Positions 17,528 through 25,913 of a stretch of DNA of 64,000 nt are shown here, one piece after another. The position numbers were made by a program, and so were the translations under genes. Source of the stretch: Bremerella cremea (GTDB taxonomy: Bacteria > Planctomycetota > Planctomycetia > Pirellulales > Pirellulaceae); the NCBI RefSeq assembly GCF_003335505.1, contig NZ_QPEX01000010.1, positions 992,001-1,056,000 of the forward strand, written 5' to 3'. The notes beneath the pieces are model-generated. The model saw only the letters and a list, made by a program, of their open reading frames with translations, had not been told where the DNA came from and searched no databases. Every line of letters starts with the position of its first letter. Positions within the stretch are counted from its first letter, which is position 1.

Positions 17528-18139
17528 ATGTACGATCCAACCATTGGTCAGTGGCTTAGCGAAGATCCAATTGAGTTTGACGCAGAGGACACGAACCTAC
17601 GGCGTTACGTGGGGAACAGTCCGACGAATTTCATTGATCCAAGTGGGCTGGAAAAATACATAGAGGAAACCAATAAGGATAAATCCACAACCATCACAGT
17701 AAAAGAAAACTGGACAATTATCCTGCTCTACGGGCATGGTGCGTCTACAAAGCCTCATACCTTTAATTTCCGTGATTCACAACAAGCAGGTGGATTCATT
17801 GGATGCGATGCTGGTGCAACCAATAAAAAAGTTCCGGAGCACTGGCAGATCGAAGGGCTGATGATGGTAGAAAAGAGACATATTCACACTGGTGCCGGCA
17901 ACCCATCAGGCGGCCCCACCCACACTCGAAAGTACTGGATAGATGAAGCAGTGAAAGGAGCAATAAAGAAAGCAAAAGAGTGGCTAAAGACTTATCCAGA
18001 TCGATGCAAAAAAGTTGAGATTATATTTGTGCTTGCGGGAGGATGGGATCCGACTCAGCCAGATTATGGCACAATCACTGTAACTAACGATGGGGTTACA
18101 GCAACAAGCGACAACATAATACTCCCAGACGACGAGTAG
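17528..18139 (+). CDS. Orphan RHS-core tip with a variable C-terminal domain (candidate polymorphic toxin)
   Basis: 203 residues. Residues 1-41 are the very end of an RHS repeat-associated core (MYDPTIGQWLSEDPI, NLRRYVGNSPTN, then FIDPSGL), normally found at the tip of a protein of over 1000 residues. No RHS body exists upstream. Residues ~42-203 are an AT-richer domain with LLYGHGASTKPHTF and GFIGCDAGATN; a His in GHG followed by a strand ending in Cys resembles a caspase/CHAT dyad, but this is speculative. AGGAG lies nine bases before the ATG, so it could be translated. A membrane protein follows 12 bases later, the usual place for an immunity gene. Confidence 0.7.
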   Translation: MYDPTIGQWLSEDPIEFDAEDTNLRRYVGNSPTNFIDPSGLEKYIEETNKDKSTTITVKENWTIILLYGHGASTKPHTFNFRDSQQAGGFIGCDAGATNKKVPEHWQIEGLMMVEKRHIHTGAGNPSGGPTHTRKYWIDEAVKGAIKKAKEWLKTYPDRCKKVEIIFVLAGGWDPTQPDYGTITVTNDGVTATSDNIILPDDE

Positions 18140-18151
18140 AGAATAGAAATT

Positions 18152-18517
18152 GTGATTAACTTCTACAAGGCAATGATTGCCATTATTGTCATTTCAAGCT
18201 CTGCGACGTGCTACGGTTTTATCTATACCGCTGGACTGTTCGAATTCGAGCACCATCAGCCGTACATTGAGAATTCGGATAACGCTTTGCCACAGATCTC
18301 CGAATGTTTTCGGTTTAGTTATGGTTATTCTTGGGTGATCATTCCTCTTGCAGCAATTTCCAGTTCGATTTTGTGGATATCACGTAATGACGAGGTTGTA
18401 CGATATGGATCGTTGGCATACATGGCATTCTTTTTTGCCCTCATGCTAGTCATGTGCTTGTGGTGTGCTTTAGCAATTTACCTTGCCAATCAGTCATTTG
18501 TGTTTGAACTGATATAG
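18152..18517 (+). CDS. Small membrane protein, candidate immunity protein
   Basis: 121 residues, GTG start. Three hydrophobic segments: about 7-30, 60-80 and 92-117. No family recognised. Its place 12 bases after an RHS-tip coding sequence, and the AT-rich composition it shares with that gene, suggest a cognate immunity protein. The alternative is an unrelated membrane protein carried in with the island. An insertion sequence begins 14 bases after its stop. Confidence 0.55.
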   Translation: MINFYKAMIAIIVISSSATCYGFIYTAGLFEFEHHQPYIENSDNALPQISECFRFSYGYSWVIIPLAAISSSILWISRNDEVVRYGSLAYMAFFFALMLVMCLWCALAIYLANQSFVFELI

Positions 18518-18531
18518 CAGGTGCCGCCATC

Positions 18532-19799
18532 AGGGCGATTGCGCCATGATGGGTAATCTGCGACAATTCGGCAAGTGCATCTTAGGCGTTTTGCGATGTT
18601 TGTTTCGCGGCCTGGGTTAGCTTTGCAGGGAGGTTATCGCATGTCTGCTTCGTCGTCTTCGTCCGCCGCTTCGATTCAACAGCACTTCGCCGATTTGACG
18701 GATCCGCGCGTACGTAAGGTTACTTATCCGTTGGTCAACATTGTGACGATGTCGCTGTGTGCGGTGCTTGGCGGGGCGGATGATTTTGTGGCGATCGCCG
18801 ATTGGGCCGAAGACAAGAAGGAGTGGCTCGCGCAGTTTCTCGACATGAGCACTGGCGTCCCATCGCACGATCGTTTCAATGCAATTCTTGGCGCGCTCAA
18901 GCCAGCCGAATTCGAGAAGTGTTTGTTGAGTTGGATCACCGCGCTGCAGGATGTGACCGACGGGCAGATCATCGCGATCGACGGCAAGACGCTGCGGCGG
19001 AGTTTCGATGCGGCCAGCAGCAAGGCGGCCATTCACATGGTCAGTGCCTGGGCGACGGCCAACCACGTGAGCCTTGGTCAGGTCGCGACTGAAGCGAAGA
19101 GTAATGAGATCACAGCGATCCCCAAACTGCTGGAAATCATCGAGGTTTCAGGCTGTTTGGTAACGATCGACGCGATGGGTTGTCAGAAGGAAATCGCTGC
19201 GAAGATCGTTGACGGCGGCGGTGATTATTGCCTGGCGATTAAGGGGAATCAACGTTACTTGCACCAGGCAATCCGCGATCACTTCGTCGCCGCGATGGAT
19301 GTTGACTTCAAGAAGATGAAAGTGCACCGTCACGAAACGCACGAGAAAGGGCATGGCCGTGAAGAGTCGCGATACTATTACCTCTGCCCGATCGATGCCG
19401 AAGAGTTCCCGCACGCCTCGAACTGGTCAGGCCTGAAGGCAATCGGCATGACGGTTAACTTGGTGAAACGAAACGGCAAGGAGACGAGCGACGTTCGTTA
19501 CTATATCGTCAGCAAATACCTCAGCGGCAAACGTTTCGCCGAAGCGGTTCGCGGGCACTGGAGCATCGAGAATTCACTGCACTGGCAACTCGACGTAACG
19601 TTCGGTGAAGACCAAAGCCGGATTAGGAAAGGACACGCCGACATCAACTTCAGCCTGTTAAGGCGGACAAGTCTGAGATTGCTAAAGAACAACAAAACGG
19701 CCAAGGTCGGCGTGAAGAACAAACGACTAAAAGCAGGGCGAAACGACAAGTACCTGCTGGAAGTGCTGCTGGGGAAGTGATTTATGGTGCGATCGCCGT
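18532..19799 (+). mobile_element. ISAs1-type insertion sequence
   Basis: Imperfect terminal inverted repeats bound one transposase gene: AGGGCGATTGCGCCATGAT at 18532-18550 and, on the other strand, ACGGCGATCGCACCATAAAT ending at 19799 (about 14 of 19 positions agree). The right repeat overlaps the final base of the transposase stop. I could not find a clear target duplication, which suggests rearrangement after insertion, although the exact ends are estimated by eye. Confidence 0.75.
18641..19780 (+). CDS. ISAs1 family DDE transposase
   Basis: 379 residues from ATG 18641, which has GGGAGG seven bases upstream; the frame is open to 18575 but the extension has no homology. Family features: N-terminal HFADLTDPRVRKVTYPLVNIV and CAVLGGADDFVAIADW; then the catalytic residues D114 (IAIDGKTLRRS), D177 (TIDAMGCQ) and E310 (HWSIENSLHWQLDVTF). 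Looks full length and undamaged, so potentially active. GC composition is higher than the flanking effector genes. It separates the first toxin/immunity pair from the tail of a second one. Confidence 0.93.
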   Translation: MSASSSSSAASIQQHFADLTDPRVRKVTYPLVNIVTMSLCAVLGGADDFVAIADWAEDKKEWLAQFLDMSTGVPSHDRFNAILGALKPAEFEKCLLSWITALQDVTDGQIIAIDGKTLRRSFDAASSKAAIHMVSAWATANHVSLGQVATEAKSNEITAIPKLLEIIEVSGCLVTIDAMGCQKEIAAKIVDGGGDYCLAIKGNQRYLHQAIRDHFVAAMDVDFKKMKVHRHETHEKGHGREESRYYYLCPIDAEEFPHASNWSGLKAIGMTVNLVKRNGKETSDVRYYIVSKYLSGKRFAEAVRGHWSIENSLHWQLDVTFGEDQSRIRKGHADINFSLLRRTSLRLLKNNKTAKVGVKNKRLKAGRNDKYLLEVLLGK

Positions 19800-19921
19800 G
19801 GATGAATGACAATGGATACACAAACACCCCACATACAGCTATAGACAATGTTGTTGTCGGCGATGTCACGGATCAAATCAATGACATCTTGAACCCTCCT
19901 CCGCGAAAAAGACGGAGGTGA
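19800..19921 (+). pseudogene. C-terminal remnant of a second effector gene
   Basis: Immediately right of the insertion sequence, one frame encodes about 40 residues (MNDNGYTNTPHTAIDNVVVG, then DVTDQINDILNPPPRKRRR) ending in a double stop TGA-TAA. No start or upstream body is present; it looks like the 3' end of a coding sequence truncated by the insertion. Its link to RHS proteins is inferred only from context: a membrane gene with a strong ribosome site follows at once, as in the pair to the left. Confidence 0.4.
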
Positions 19922-19924
19922 TAA

Positions 19925-20347
19925 GTGAAGCCCATATGGCAGATTTCACTCGCCCACTTGATTCTTCTGGTCTGCTGTGTGTGTCTGTACCTCGGATTTA
20001 GATCGTCCATCTTAAAACTCATGCCTATTTCGGGTATCGCGTTTACCTTCGCAATGACTGCTACTTTTTTCATCCTAGAAAGATGCAAGGATTGGCCAAA
20101 TAGGCCCATAGGTTGGGGCGAAGCGATTCGTTGTATTTCACCAGCCTGGTTTAGTGTAAGCCTGATAGGCGTTGATTTTGCGGAGTCACTAAGGCAAGAG
20201 CAGGGATATTGGGACTGGGCAAATGATTGGGGCATCTTCGTCGCTTGGACAGGGATTCAGCTAGTTCTAGCAATTTTCACTTATTTATCAGGTCGAGTAT
20301 CTTTCGCTCTATATCGATTCGTCAGGCAAAAATCCAACGACTTATGA
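19925..20347 (+). CDS. Membrane protein, candidate orphan immunity protein
   Basis: 140 residues starting at GTG 19925, six bases after GGAGG that lies in the end of the preceding remnant, so the two were once translated together. Hydrophobic segments at about 6-25, 30-50, 72-88 and 103-125. No family recognised. Not the same sequence as the 121-residue membrane protein at 18152, although gene order is the same. Probably an immunity protein left behind after loss of its toxin. Confidence 0.5.
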   Translation: MKPIWQISLAHLILLVCCVCLYLGFRSSILKLMPISGIAFTFAMTATFFILERCKDWPNRPIGWGEAIRCISPAWFSVSLIGVDFAESLRQEQGYWDWANDWGIFVAWTGIQLVLAIFTYLSGRVSFALYRFVRQKSNDL

Positions 20348-20855
20348 AGTTATGAAAAAGATGCGTCCCTTTTCGTAACTCTCGCGCGATTTGGTCCATT
20401 ACGGCACGAAGTGTCCTATGTGGAGAAATTGAACCTTATCGCCATCGTATTATTGATGACTTTTTCAGAAGTTATTGACGCGTTAGTCAGTTTCGCCACC
20501 AGCGCCAAAAGGGCTGCCGATTATGCCGGGTGTACCCCTGGTATCGGATGGCCGATTTGACCCTCCCCACCCCTACGACCAGCACAACCGGCCCCCTCCC
20601 CGGAACCGTGGCACCGGCTGCCGAGTGATCGGGGCTCGTCGTGGGTTGGGTTCTCAGTTTGTGGTGGTTCTCGTGGCTGGGTTCGCTGACGAGCTTGGGA
20701 AACGATTACCCTGAGTGAGCCTAGCGAACAGCAATCAGACGGCATCGTTTTATTGGACGAACAGCCAAATGAATATATAAGACTCTCTCCATAAAACCCT
20801 ACCTCGTTGCGAGATCGCTCTTTCGCCGATACGATTGGCTTACCGTTTTTGCGGC
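20348..20855. other. Intergenic stretch without recognised gene
   Basis: About 500 bases between the island and the palindromic element. Short frames exist on both strands (for example a GC-rich one at 20523-20714), but none has a recognisable domain, a ribosome site or consistent codon use. I see no RNA gene. Confidence 0.5.
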
Positions 20856-21022
20856 TTAACAGCCTGTTGAATTTCTCAGATCGGCTACGTTATTGAGATT
20901 GGACCGATTGCGGCGTTGTGAATTCCTCGACATATCTAGTGGATATGCCTGCGGATTCACGCCTTGCACTCGCTCCAATCTCAATAACTCGCTCACGAAG
21001 CAGAAAATCAACAGACTGTTAA
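20856..21022. repeat. 167-bp palindromic MITE-like element
   Basis: Two ~83-base arms form an imperfect inverted repeat. The ends are TTAACAGCCTGTTGA and TCAACAGACTGTTAA, and each arm includes TATTGAGATTGGA or its complement. The centre is near 20939 (CATATCTAGTGGATATG). The element is flanked on both sides by CGGC (20852-20855, 21023-21026), possibly a target duplication. No coding capacity. It ends 49 bases before the pyrD start and would fold into a long hairpin. Confidence 0.8.
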
Positions 21023-21071
21023 CGGCCGGGTAGAGCCTGTTTATTTGACTTCTTCAACGATCGCATCTGGC

Positions 21072-21983
21072 ATGTCTGTTGAACTTGCTGTCCAGCTTGG
21101 GCGGCTTTCCCTTCCTAATCCTGTCTTGGTTGCTTCCGGTACTTTTGGTTACGCCAAGGAAATGGCCGGCATTGTCGATCTGGCAAAGCTTGGTGGCATC
21201 CTGCCTAAGACCATCACCAGCAGCCCCCGCCCAGGCAACAAGCCGTGGCGAACGGTCGAAACCACAGGGGGGATGCTCAATAGCATTGGGCTCGACAACG
21301 ACGGTATCGACTACTTTCTGCAGAACCACCTGCCTTATCTGGGGTCGCTGGGTTCGCCCCTGGTGGTCAGCATTGCTGGCAAAACCCGCGAAGACTTCGT
21401 CGCCATGGCTTCCGCCCTGGGCGAGCATGCCCAAGTGGCGGCGATTGAATTGAATATTTCCTGCCCTAACGTCAGTGGTGGAATCGACTTCGGTACCGAT
21501 CCGGCAACGTGCGAGAAGCTGGTTGCCGAAGTTCGCGCGGCCTGCCCGCATCCGATTATTGCCAAGCTAACCCCCAACGTGACCAGCATCGCCGCGATCG
21601 CCAAAGCCGCCGAAGCTGGCGGCGCCGACGCCGTTTCGGCCATCAACACGGTCCAAGGGATGGCGATCGATTGGCGGCGGAAGAAACCGATGCTGGGGAA
21701 CGTGATCGGAGGGCTTTCAGGGCCTGCCATCAAGCCGGTGGCCCTACGATGTGTCTTCCAGATCGCCAAAGCAACGAGTATTCCCATCATCGGTATTGGC
21801 GGGATTAGTAGCCTGGACGATGTGATGGAATTCCTGATCGCCGGGGCTACGGCAATTCAAATCGGCACGGCCAACTACTTCGATCCCACCCTTTCCAACC
21901 GGGTGATCAAAGAGCTTCCGGCGGCGTTGGAAAGTATCGGGGCGGCCAGCGTCACAGATGTGGTCGGAACGCTTCATACGTAA
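21072..21983 (+). CDS. pyrD: Dihydroorotate dehydrogenase, class 1B catalytic subunit
   Basis: About 303 residues. FMN enzyme oxidising dihydroorotate to orotate in pyrimidine synthesis. Visible family motifs are [34 protein letters not shown] with the class-1 catalytic cysteine C131, [31 protein letters not shown] and the phosphate-binding IIGIGGISS...[11 protein letters not shown]. Cysteine rather than serine places it in class 1. The frame opens at TTG 21045, but ATG 21072 matches the usual N-terminus. The electron-transfer partner PyrK expected for class 1B is not in this window. Confidence 0.93.
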   Translation: MSVELAVQLGRLSLPNPVLVASGTFGYAKEMAGIVDLAKLGGILPKTITSSPRPGNKPWRTVETTGGMLNSIGLDNDGIDYFLQNHLPYLGSLGSPLVVSIAGKTREDFVAMASALGEHAQVAAIELNISCPNVSGGIDFGTDPATCEKLVAEVRAACPHPIIAKLTPNVTSIAAIAKAAEAGGADAVSAINTVQGMAIDWRRKKPMLGNVIGGLSGPAIKPVALRCVFQIAKATSIPIIGIGGISSLDDVMEFLIAGATAIQIGTANYFDPTLSNRVIKELPAALESIGAASVTDVVGTLHT

Positions 21984-22085
21984 ACGCTGGCTGAGAGCGT
22001 CTACCCGGGGTGACACGTTCGCCTGCCGTCCGTCATAATAACACGCTGGTTCTGACTTCTTTGGTCCCCGTATTCCCATAAATCC

Positions 22086-23069
22086 ATGCGTGTCCTTTCC
22101 GGAATCCAGCCAACCGGGCGTCCCCACTGGGGCAACTACTTTGGTGCCATTCAGCAATATATCGAGCTGCAAGGGAACGAGCAGTCGTTCTACTTTATTG
22201 CTAATTTGCACGCCTTAACGACGGTTCGCGACCGCGAAAAGCTGGAAACGGCGACCATTGACATGGCGCTCGACTTGTTAGCGCTCGGGCTCGATCCCGA
22301 CCAGGCAACGCTCTTCGTCCAGTCGGACGTGCCAGAAATCAGCGAGCTGTGCTGGATTTTGATGACCGGCACCCCCATGGGATTGCTCGAACGCTGTGTC
22401 AGCTACAAAGACAAAAAAGACAAAGGGCTAAGAGCGGATGCTGGGCTGTTCACTTACCCGGTTCTACAGGCGGCAGACATCTTAGGGTACGATTCCGACG
22501 TCGTCCCGGTGGGCCAAGACCAAGTCCAGCACATCGAAGTGACCCGCGACATTGCTCAAAGCTTCAATCACCAATATGGCGAAGTCTTTGTGCTGCCCAA
22601 ACCTAAGGTGCTCGACGCCTCGGCCAAAGTCCCCGGGACCGATGGCGAGAAGATGTCGAAGAGCTACGGCAACATCATCGAACTGTTCGAGCCACCCAAG
22701 CAGGCCCGCAAGAAGATCATGCGAATTGTCACCGATTCGCGTCCGATGGAAGATTCCAAAGATCCTGAAATCGATCACTTGTACCAGCTTTACTCGCTGT
22801 TTGCTGCTCCTGCCGACTTGGAAGAGATGGCCGCGCTTTACCGCAAAGGGGGCTTTGGTTACGGTCACGTGAAGAAAGCCTTAGCCGATGCGGCGGAAGC
22901 TTATTTCGCGGAAGCCCACCAGCGCAGGGCGGAACTGGTGGCTCACCCAGAAAAGGTCAAACAGATTCTCGGTGACGGTGCCCAGGTTGCCCGTAAAAAA
23001 GCCCGTGAAGTCCTGACGCGGGCCCAAGAGGCATCTGGTATTTCCGCCTGGCACGCACGATTGAAGTAG
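22086..23069 (+). CDS. trpS: Tryptophanyl-tRNA synthetase
   Basis: 327 residues, normal length for a bacterial class I TrpRS. The HIGH-type signature appears as [13 protein letters not shown] (about 11-23) and the KMSKS loop is exact at 189-193 ([10 protein letters not shown]). The dimer/Trp site region [15 protein letters not shown] and the [15 protein letters not shown] motif are intact. Followed 13 bases later by acpS on the same strand. Confidence 0.97.
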   Translation: MRVLSGIQPTGRPHWGNYFGAIQQYIELQGNEQSFYFIANLHALTTVRDREKLETATIDMALDLLALGLDPDQATLFVQSDVPEISELCWILMTGTPMGLLERCVSYKDKKDKGLRADAGLFTYPVLQAADILGYDSDVVPVGQDQVQHIEVTRDIAQSFNHQYGEVFVLPKPKVLDASAKVPGTDGEKMSKSYGNIIELFEPPKQARKKIMRIVTDSRPMEDSKDPEIDHLYQLYSLFAAPADLEEMAALYRKGGFGYGHVKKALADAAEAYFAEAHQRRAELVAHPEKVKQILGDGAQVARKKAREVLTRAQEASGISAWHARLK

Positions 23070-23082
23070 GATAAAGCAACGC

Positions 23083-23493
23083 ATGGATATCATCGGAATA
23101 GGTACCGACATCATCGAATGCCTGCGTATTGCCCAAATGATCGAGCGGCATGGCGAGATGTTCATCAATCGAGTGTACACGCAGCACGAGATTGAATATT
23201 GCAGCGAACGCAAAGCGGCGACGCAGCACTATGCTGGCCGCTGGGCTGCCAAAGAAGCCGTGCTCAAAGCGATCGGAACCGGCTGGATCAAAGGCATTAC
23301 CTGGCGTGATGTGGAAGTTGCCAACCAATTTGGTGGCAAGCCAATCATTCACCTCTCTGGCGGAGCGCTCGACTCGGCCAAACGCCGTGGAATCACGGAA
23401 GTGCAAATCAGTATCTCGCACTGCCGCACTCACGCCGTTGCATACGCAATTGCTCTAGGAAACGCCAAGCCACTGGCTAACCCACGCCCTTAA
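23083..23493 (+). CDS. acpS: Holo-[acyl-carrier-protein] synthase
   Basis: 136 residues. Transfers 4'-phosphopantetheine from CoA to acyl carrier protein. Metal ligands D9 (GIGTDIIE) and E58 (RWAAKEAVLKAIGTG) are present, as is the C-terminal ISISHCRTHAVAYAIA strand. Probably co-transcribed with trpS. Normal length. Confidence 0.95.
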   Translation: MDIIGIGTDIIECLRIAQMIERHGEMFINRVYTQHEIEYCSERKAATQHYAGRWAAKEAVLKAIGTGWIKGITWRDVEVANQFGGKPIIHLSGGALDSAKRRGITEVQISISHCRTHAVAYAIALGNAKPLANPRP

Positions 23494-23515
23494 AAAAAGA
23501 TTTATCCAAACCGGC

Positions 23516-23544
23516 TTGCGAAACACTGAACGCATGTATACATT
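23516..23544 (+). promoter_or_regulatory. Possible promoter of the DinB-family gene
   Basis: TTGCGA (23516-23521) and TACATT (23539-23544) with 17 bases between. Located 66 bases before the ATG at 23611. A reasonable but unproven match. Confidence 0.35.
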
Positions 23545-23610
23545 ACAGGCGTTCTCGGGGCAGCTGTATGTTTGATGAATACTCACTTTTTGAATTAGGG
23601 ATGATTGACT

Positions 23611-24117
23611 ATGAGCCTGCGTGAAAAGATCTTTGCTGATTTCGAACATGAGATGGCCAACACTCGTAAATGTTTAGAGCGGATTCCTAACGATAAGTGG
23701 GACTGGAAGATTCACGAGAAGTCGAACACGATCGGCTGGTTAGCTGGCCATTTGGCCGAGATTCCGAGCTGGACCGTTTCCGCACTGAAGCATGATAGCT
23801 TTGATATTTGCCCGCCTGACGCTCCGCCGGTTCAACCAACCCGCCCACCCACGATTGAAGAAACGCTCGAAATCTTTGACAAGAACCTGGCCGATGCCCG
23901 TGAGGCGATGGCCACTTTTCAAGATGAAGACCTGGACAAGCCTTGGTCGTTTCTGAACTCCGGTCAGGTATTGTTCACGATGCCCAAAATGGCAGTGGTC
24001 CGTACCTGGGTGATCAACCATACGATCCATCACCGGGGGATCCTAACGGTTTACTTCCGTGTGAATGATATCCCTGTGCCAGCTCTCTACGGTCCGTCAG
24101 GCGACGAAGATTCGTAG
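23611..24117 (+). CDS. DinB-family (four-helix, metal-dependent) protein
   Basis: About 168 residues. DinB/YfiT-like four-helix bundles bind a metal through three histidines; here AGHLAE and the closely spaced HTIHHRG are the likely ligands. The N-terminal helix LREKIFADFEHEMANTRKCL and WDWKIHEKSNTIGWLAGHL are typical. Members include thiol transferases (bacillithiol, mycothiol), so a small-molecule thiol role is possible but unproven here. ATG 23611 preferred over TTG 23605. Confidence 0.85.
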   Translation: MSLREKIFADFEHEMANTRKCLERIPNDKWDWKIHEKSNTIGWLAGHLAEIPSWTVSALKHDSFDICPPDAPPVQPTRPPTIEETLEIFDKNLADAREAMATFQDEDLDKPWSFLNSGQVLFTMPKMAVVRTWVINHTIHHRGILTVYFRVNDIPVPALYGPSGDEDS

Positions 24118-24201
24118 GCAGCCAACTGCTTACATTCGTTTCTGGAAACGCATCATACTTCTCGTTTCCACCACGTGAACCGACTCGTATTAGCTGCAAA
24201 C

Positions 24202-24227
24202 AACGAGGCGCTGTTTGACGCCTCGTT
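24202..24227. terminator. Hairpin between convergent genes
   Basis: Perfect nine-base stem AACGAGGCG / CGCCTCGTT with an eight-base loop, lying between the convergent DinB and beta-helix genes. The T-run is weak on both sides (GTTT), so termination is likely but not certain. Confidence 0.5.
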
Positions 24228-24288
24228 TAGCATCCCGCGAGTGCCCTGAGGATCACTCCCTCATCGCTGCCAGAAAATGCCGACTTAG

Positions 24289-25638
24289 TTAGGGGACGAT
24301 CGCGTCCCCCTGGCCACCCACCACCTTCACGGCTTGCCATTGGTCGGTGGCACTCTTTTGATTCGATAGCAAGTTATTGCTGACTAGGCAATCTTCCACC
24401 TCATTTAGCAAGATCCCCGCCTTGTCGCAGTCGAGTACCGTGCAGCCAGAAACATGAAAGCGGCGACACTGGTCGAGTACGATACCAGCTTCGCCACGCA
24501 ATACCCGATGAACATGCAATCCGTTGACCGTGCCGTCGTCGCAATTGCGAAACAGCACTCGGTTGTCACAGGTTTCGTCGTCTTTGTACGGAGCATTTCG
24601 CCCCATCACATTCGCGCCGACAACTACGTTCGAGCTATCCTCGACACGCAAATTGTACTTGTAGCCGCTGGAAATCGTGTTGCCGACAACCACCACGTCG
24701 CGTGCTTTCTGAATGTCGATATTCGTTTCGACGTCACTAAGAATGTTATTGGCTATCGTCACTAGCCCCCAGCACCGCTCCCCTTCTAGGTCGGCACCAA
24801 TGTAACGCACGTTGGCTGAATCAGGTCCGCCTGAGTGTTGCAAGGTACAGCCGGTAATCGCGACTTCTGCCGTCCCATACTTCGTTCCACCGCTATCGAT
24901 CAAAACGTTCTGGACATTCGCTTCGATATCGCAGCCGCTTATTTGGATGTTGCGGGTGTTCCCCTGGTAAGAGACGACGCCTCCTCCCTGGTTATAACTG
25001 ATGTGGCTGCCGGTGATGTTGATTTGATGCAGGTTCACATCATCTAAGAAGACACCGATGCCGTGGTTCTCATAAAAGTGGCAGCCAACAATCACCACGT
25101 TTCGGTTTCTCTCGGTCAGATGCACCGCATGACGTACCTGGCGAATGACCACTCGCGAGATCGTTAATTGCATCGTCTTCACGGCTTCAATTCCGTCGGC
25201 AGCCTCATGCCCACCGACAATTTCAATCCCTTCCACCAACGGCATGCGTTGCTTCTGCCAGACGTTGTCTTTCACGGTCTTGGGATCGGCACTTCCCTCG
25301 TGCGTTCCCACAAACTTAATTGCCGGTCCGGCTCCTTCCATCACAATTCGGGGCGTTCCATCACCGATAAAGGAAGTCACGCCCACCTTTTCCAGATCAA
25401 CCACCAGCGGTTTGCTAATCCGGTAGGTTCCGCGTGGCAAGTGAATGCTGCCAATCCCGGAATCAATCATTCTTTGCAGCGGGATCGTCATATCGCCTTT
25501 GCCATCCCGGCTGACTCCAAACGTCTCGATTGTAGTGTCGAGTCGATAGTTGAGTGCCGGATCTTGCCACGCCAGTTCGGCAGCAAAAGCCCATCCCATA
25601 GCGACGCCGATTAACAAAATTCCGAGCAACCATTTCAT
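24289..25638 (-). CDS. Secreted right-handed parallel beta-helix protein
   Basis: About 449 residues from ATG 25638, chosen because it gives a clean signal peptide (MKWLLGILLIGVAMGWAFA). The mature N-terminus has GKGDMTIPLQRMIDSG...SIHLPRGTYRISKPL, the pectate-lyase-3-like entry to a parallel beta-helix. Many rungs follow with N-x-(I/V)-x-(I/V) spacing (NITGSHISYNQGGGV, IQISGCDIEANVQNV, VVVGNTISSGY). Such proteins bind or cleave polysaccharides, but catalytic residues cannot be assigned. The longer frame to 25848 would overlap the divergent gene's leader and is unlikely. Confidence 0.82.
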   Translation of the reverse strand: MKWLLGILLIGVAMGWAFAAELAWQDPALNYRLDTTIETFGVSRDGKGDMTIPLQRMIDSGIGSIHLPRGTYRISKPLVVDLEKVGVTSFIGDGTPRIVMEGAGPAIKFVGTHEGSADPKTVKDNVWQKQRMPLVEGIEIVGGHEAADGIEAVKTMQLTISRVVIRQVRHAVHLTERNRNVVIVGCHFYENHGIGVFLDDVNLHQINITGSHISYNQGGGVVSYQGNTRNIQISGCDIEANVQNVLIDSGGTKYGTAEVAITGCTLQHSGGPDSANVRYIGADLEGERCWGLVTIANNILSDVETNIDIQKARDVVVVGNTISSGYKYNLRVEDSSNVVVGANVMGRNAPYKDDETCDNRVLFRNCDDGTVNGLHVHRVLRGEAGIVLDQCRRFHVSGCTVLDCDKAGILLNEVEDCLVSNNLLSNQKSATDQWQAVKVVGGQGDAIVP

Positions 25639-25913
25639 CCGGTGTAGCCCTAAACGAGATCGGTGAGCTTTGGTCGAAAACATCGGCAGGACTCTCAAAC
25701 GAAAGGTGCAATTTTTGCAAAAGAAAGAACGCCCCTCAAATGCGGGCTTTCTGACCATAACGCGGGCAAAACACTCCGTCAACATATCACGAGGCATCAC
25801 ATTCTTGATGCTGCTCTTAGAGAATGTTTGCCTTCTTCGTCGAGTCATGGCATATTGTGATTCGCGAACCCTATTCGCAGTCCCACCTTTTTTCGTCCCG
25901 CCGGAGTCCTACG

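Noticed and set aside
20523..20714. 63-residue GC-rich frame before the palindromic element
   Set aside because: No ribosome site, no domain, and opposite-strand frames of equal quality; treated as non-coding.
23568..23624. 18-residue leader peptide before the DinB gene
   Set aside because: Short frame without ribosome site or regulatory codons; overlap with the DinB start is probably chance.
24289..25848. 519-residue version of the beta-helix protein
   Set aside because: The first 70 residues have no signal peptide or homology and overlap the divergent gene's leader; ATG 25638 starts a clean signal peptide.
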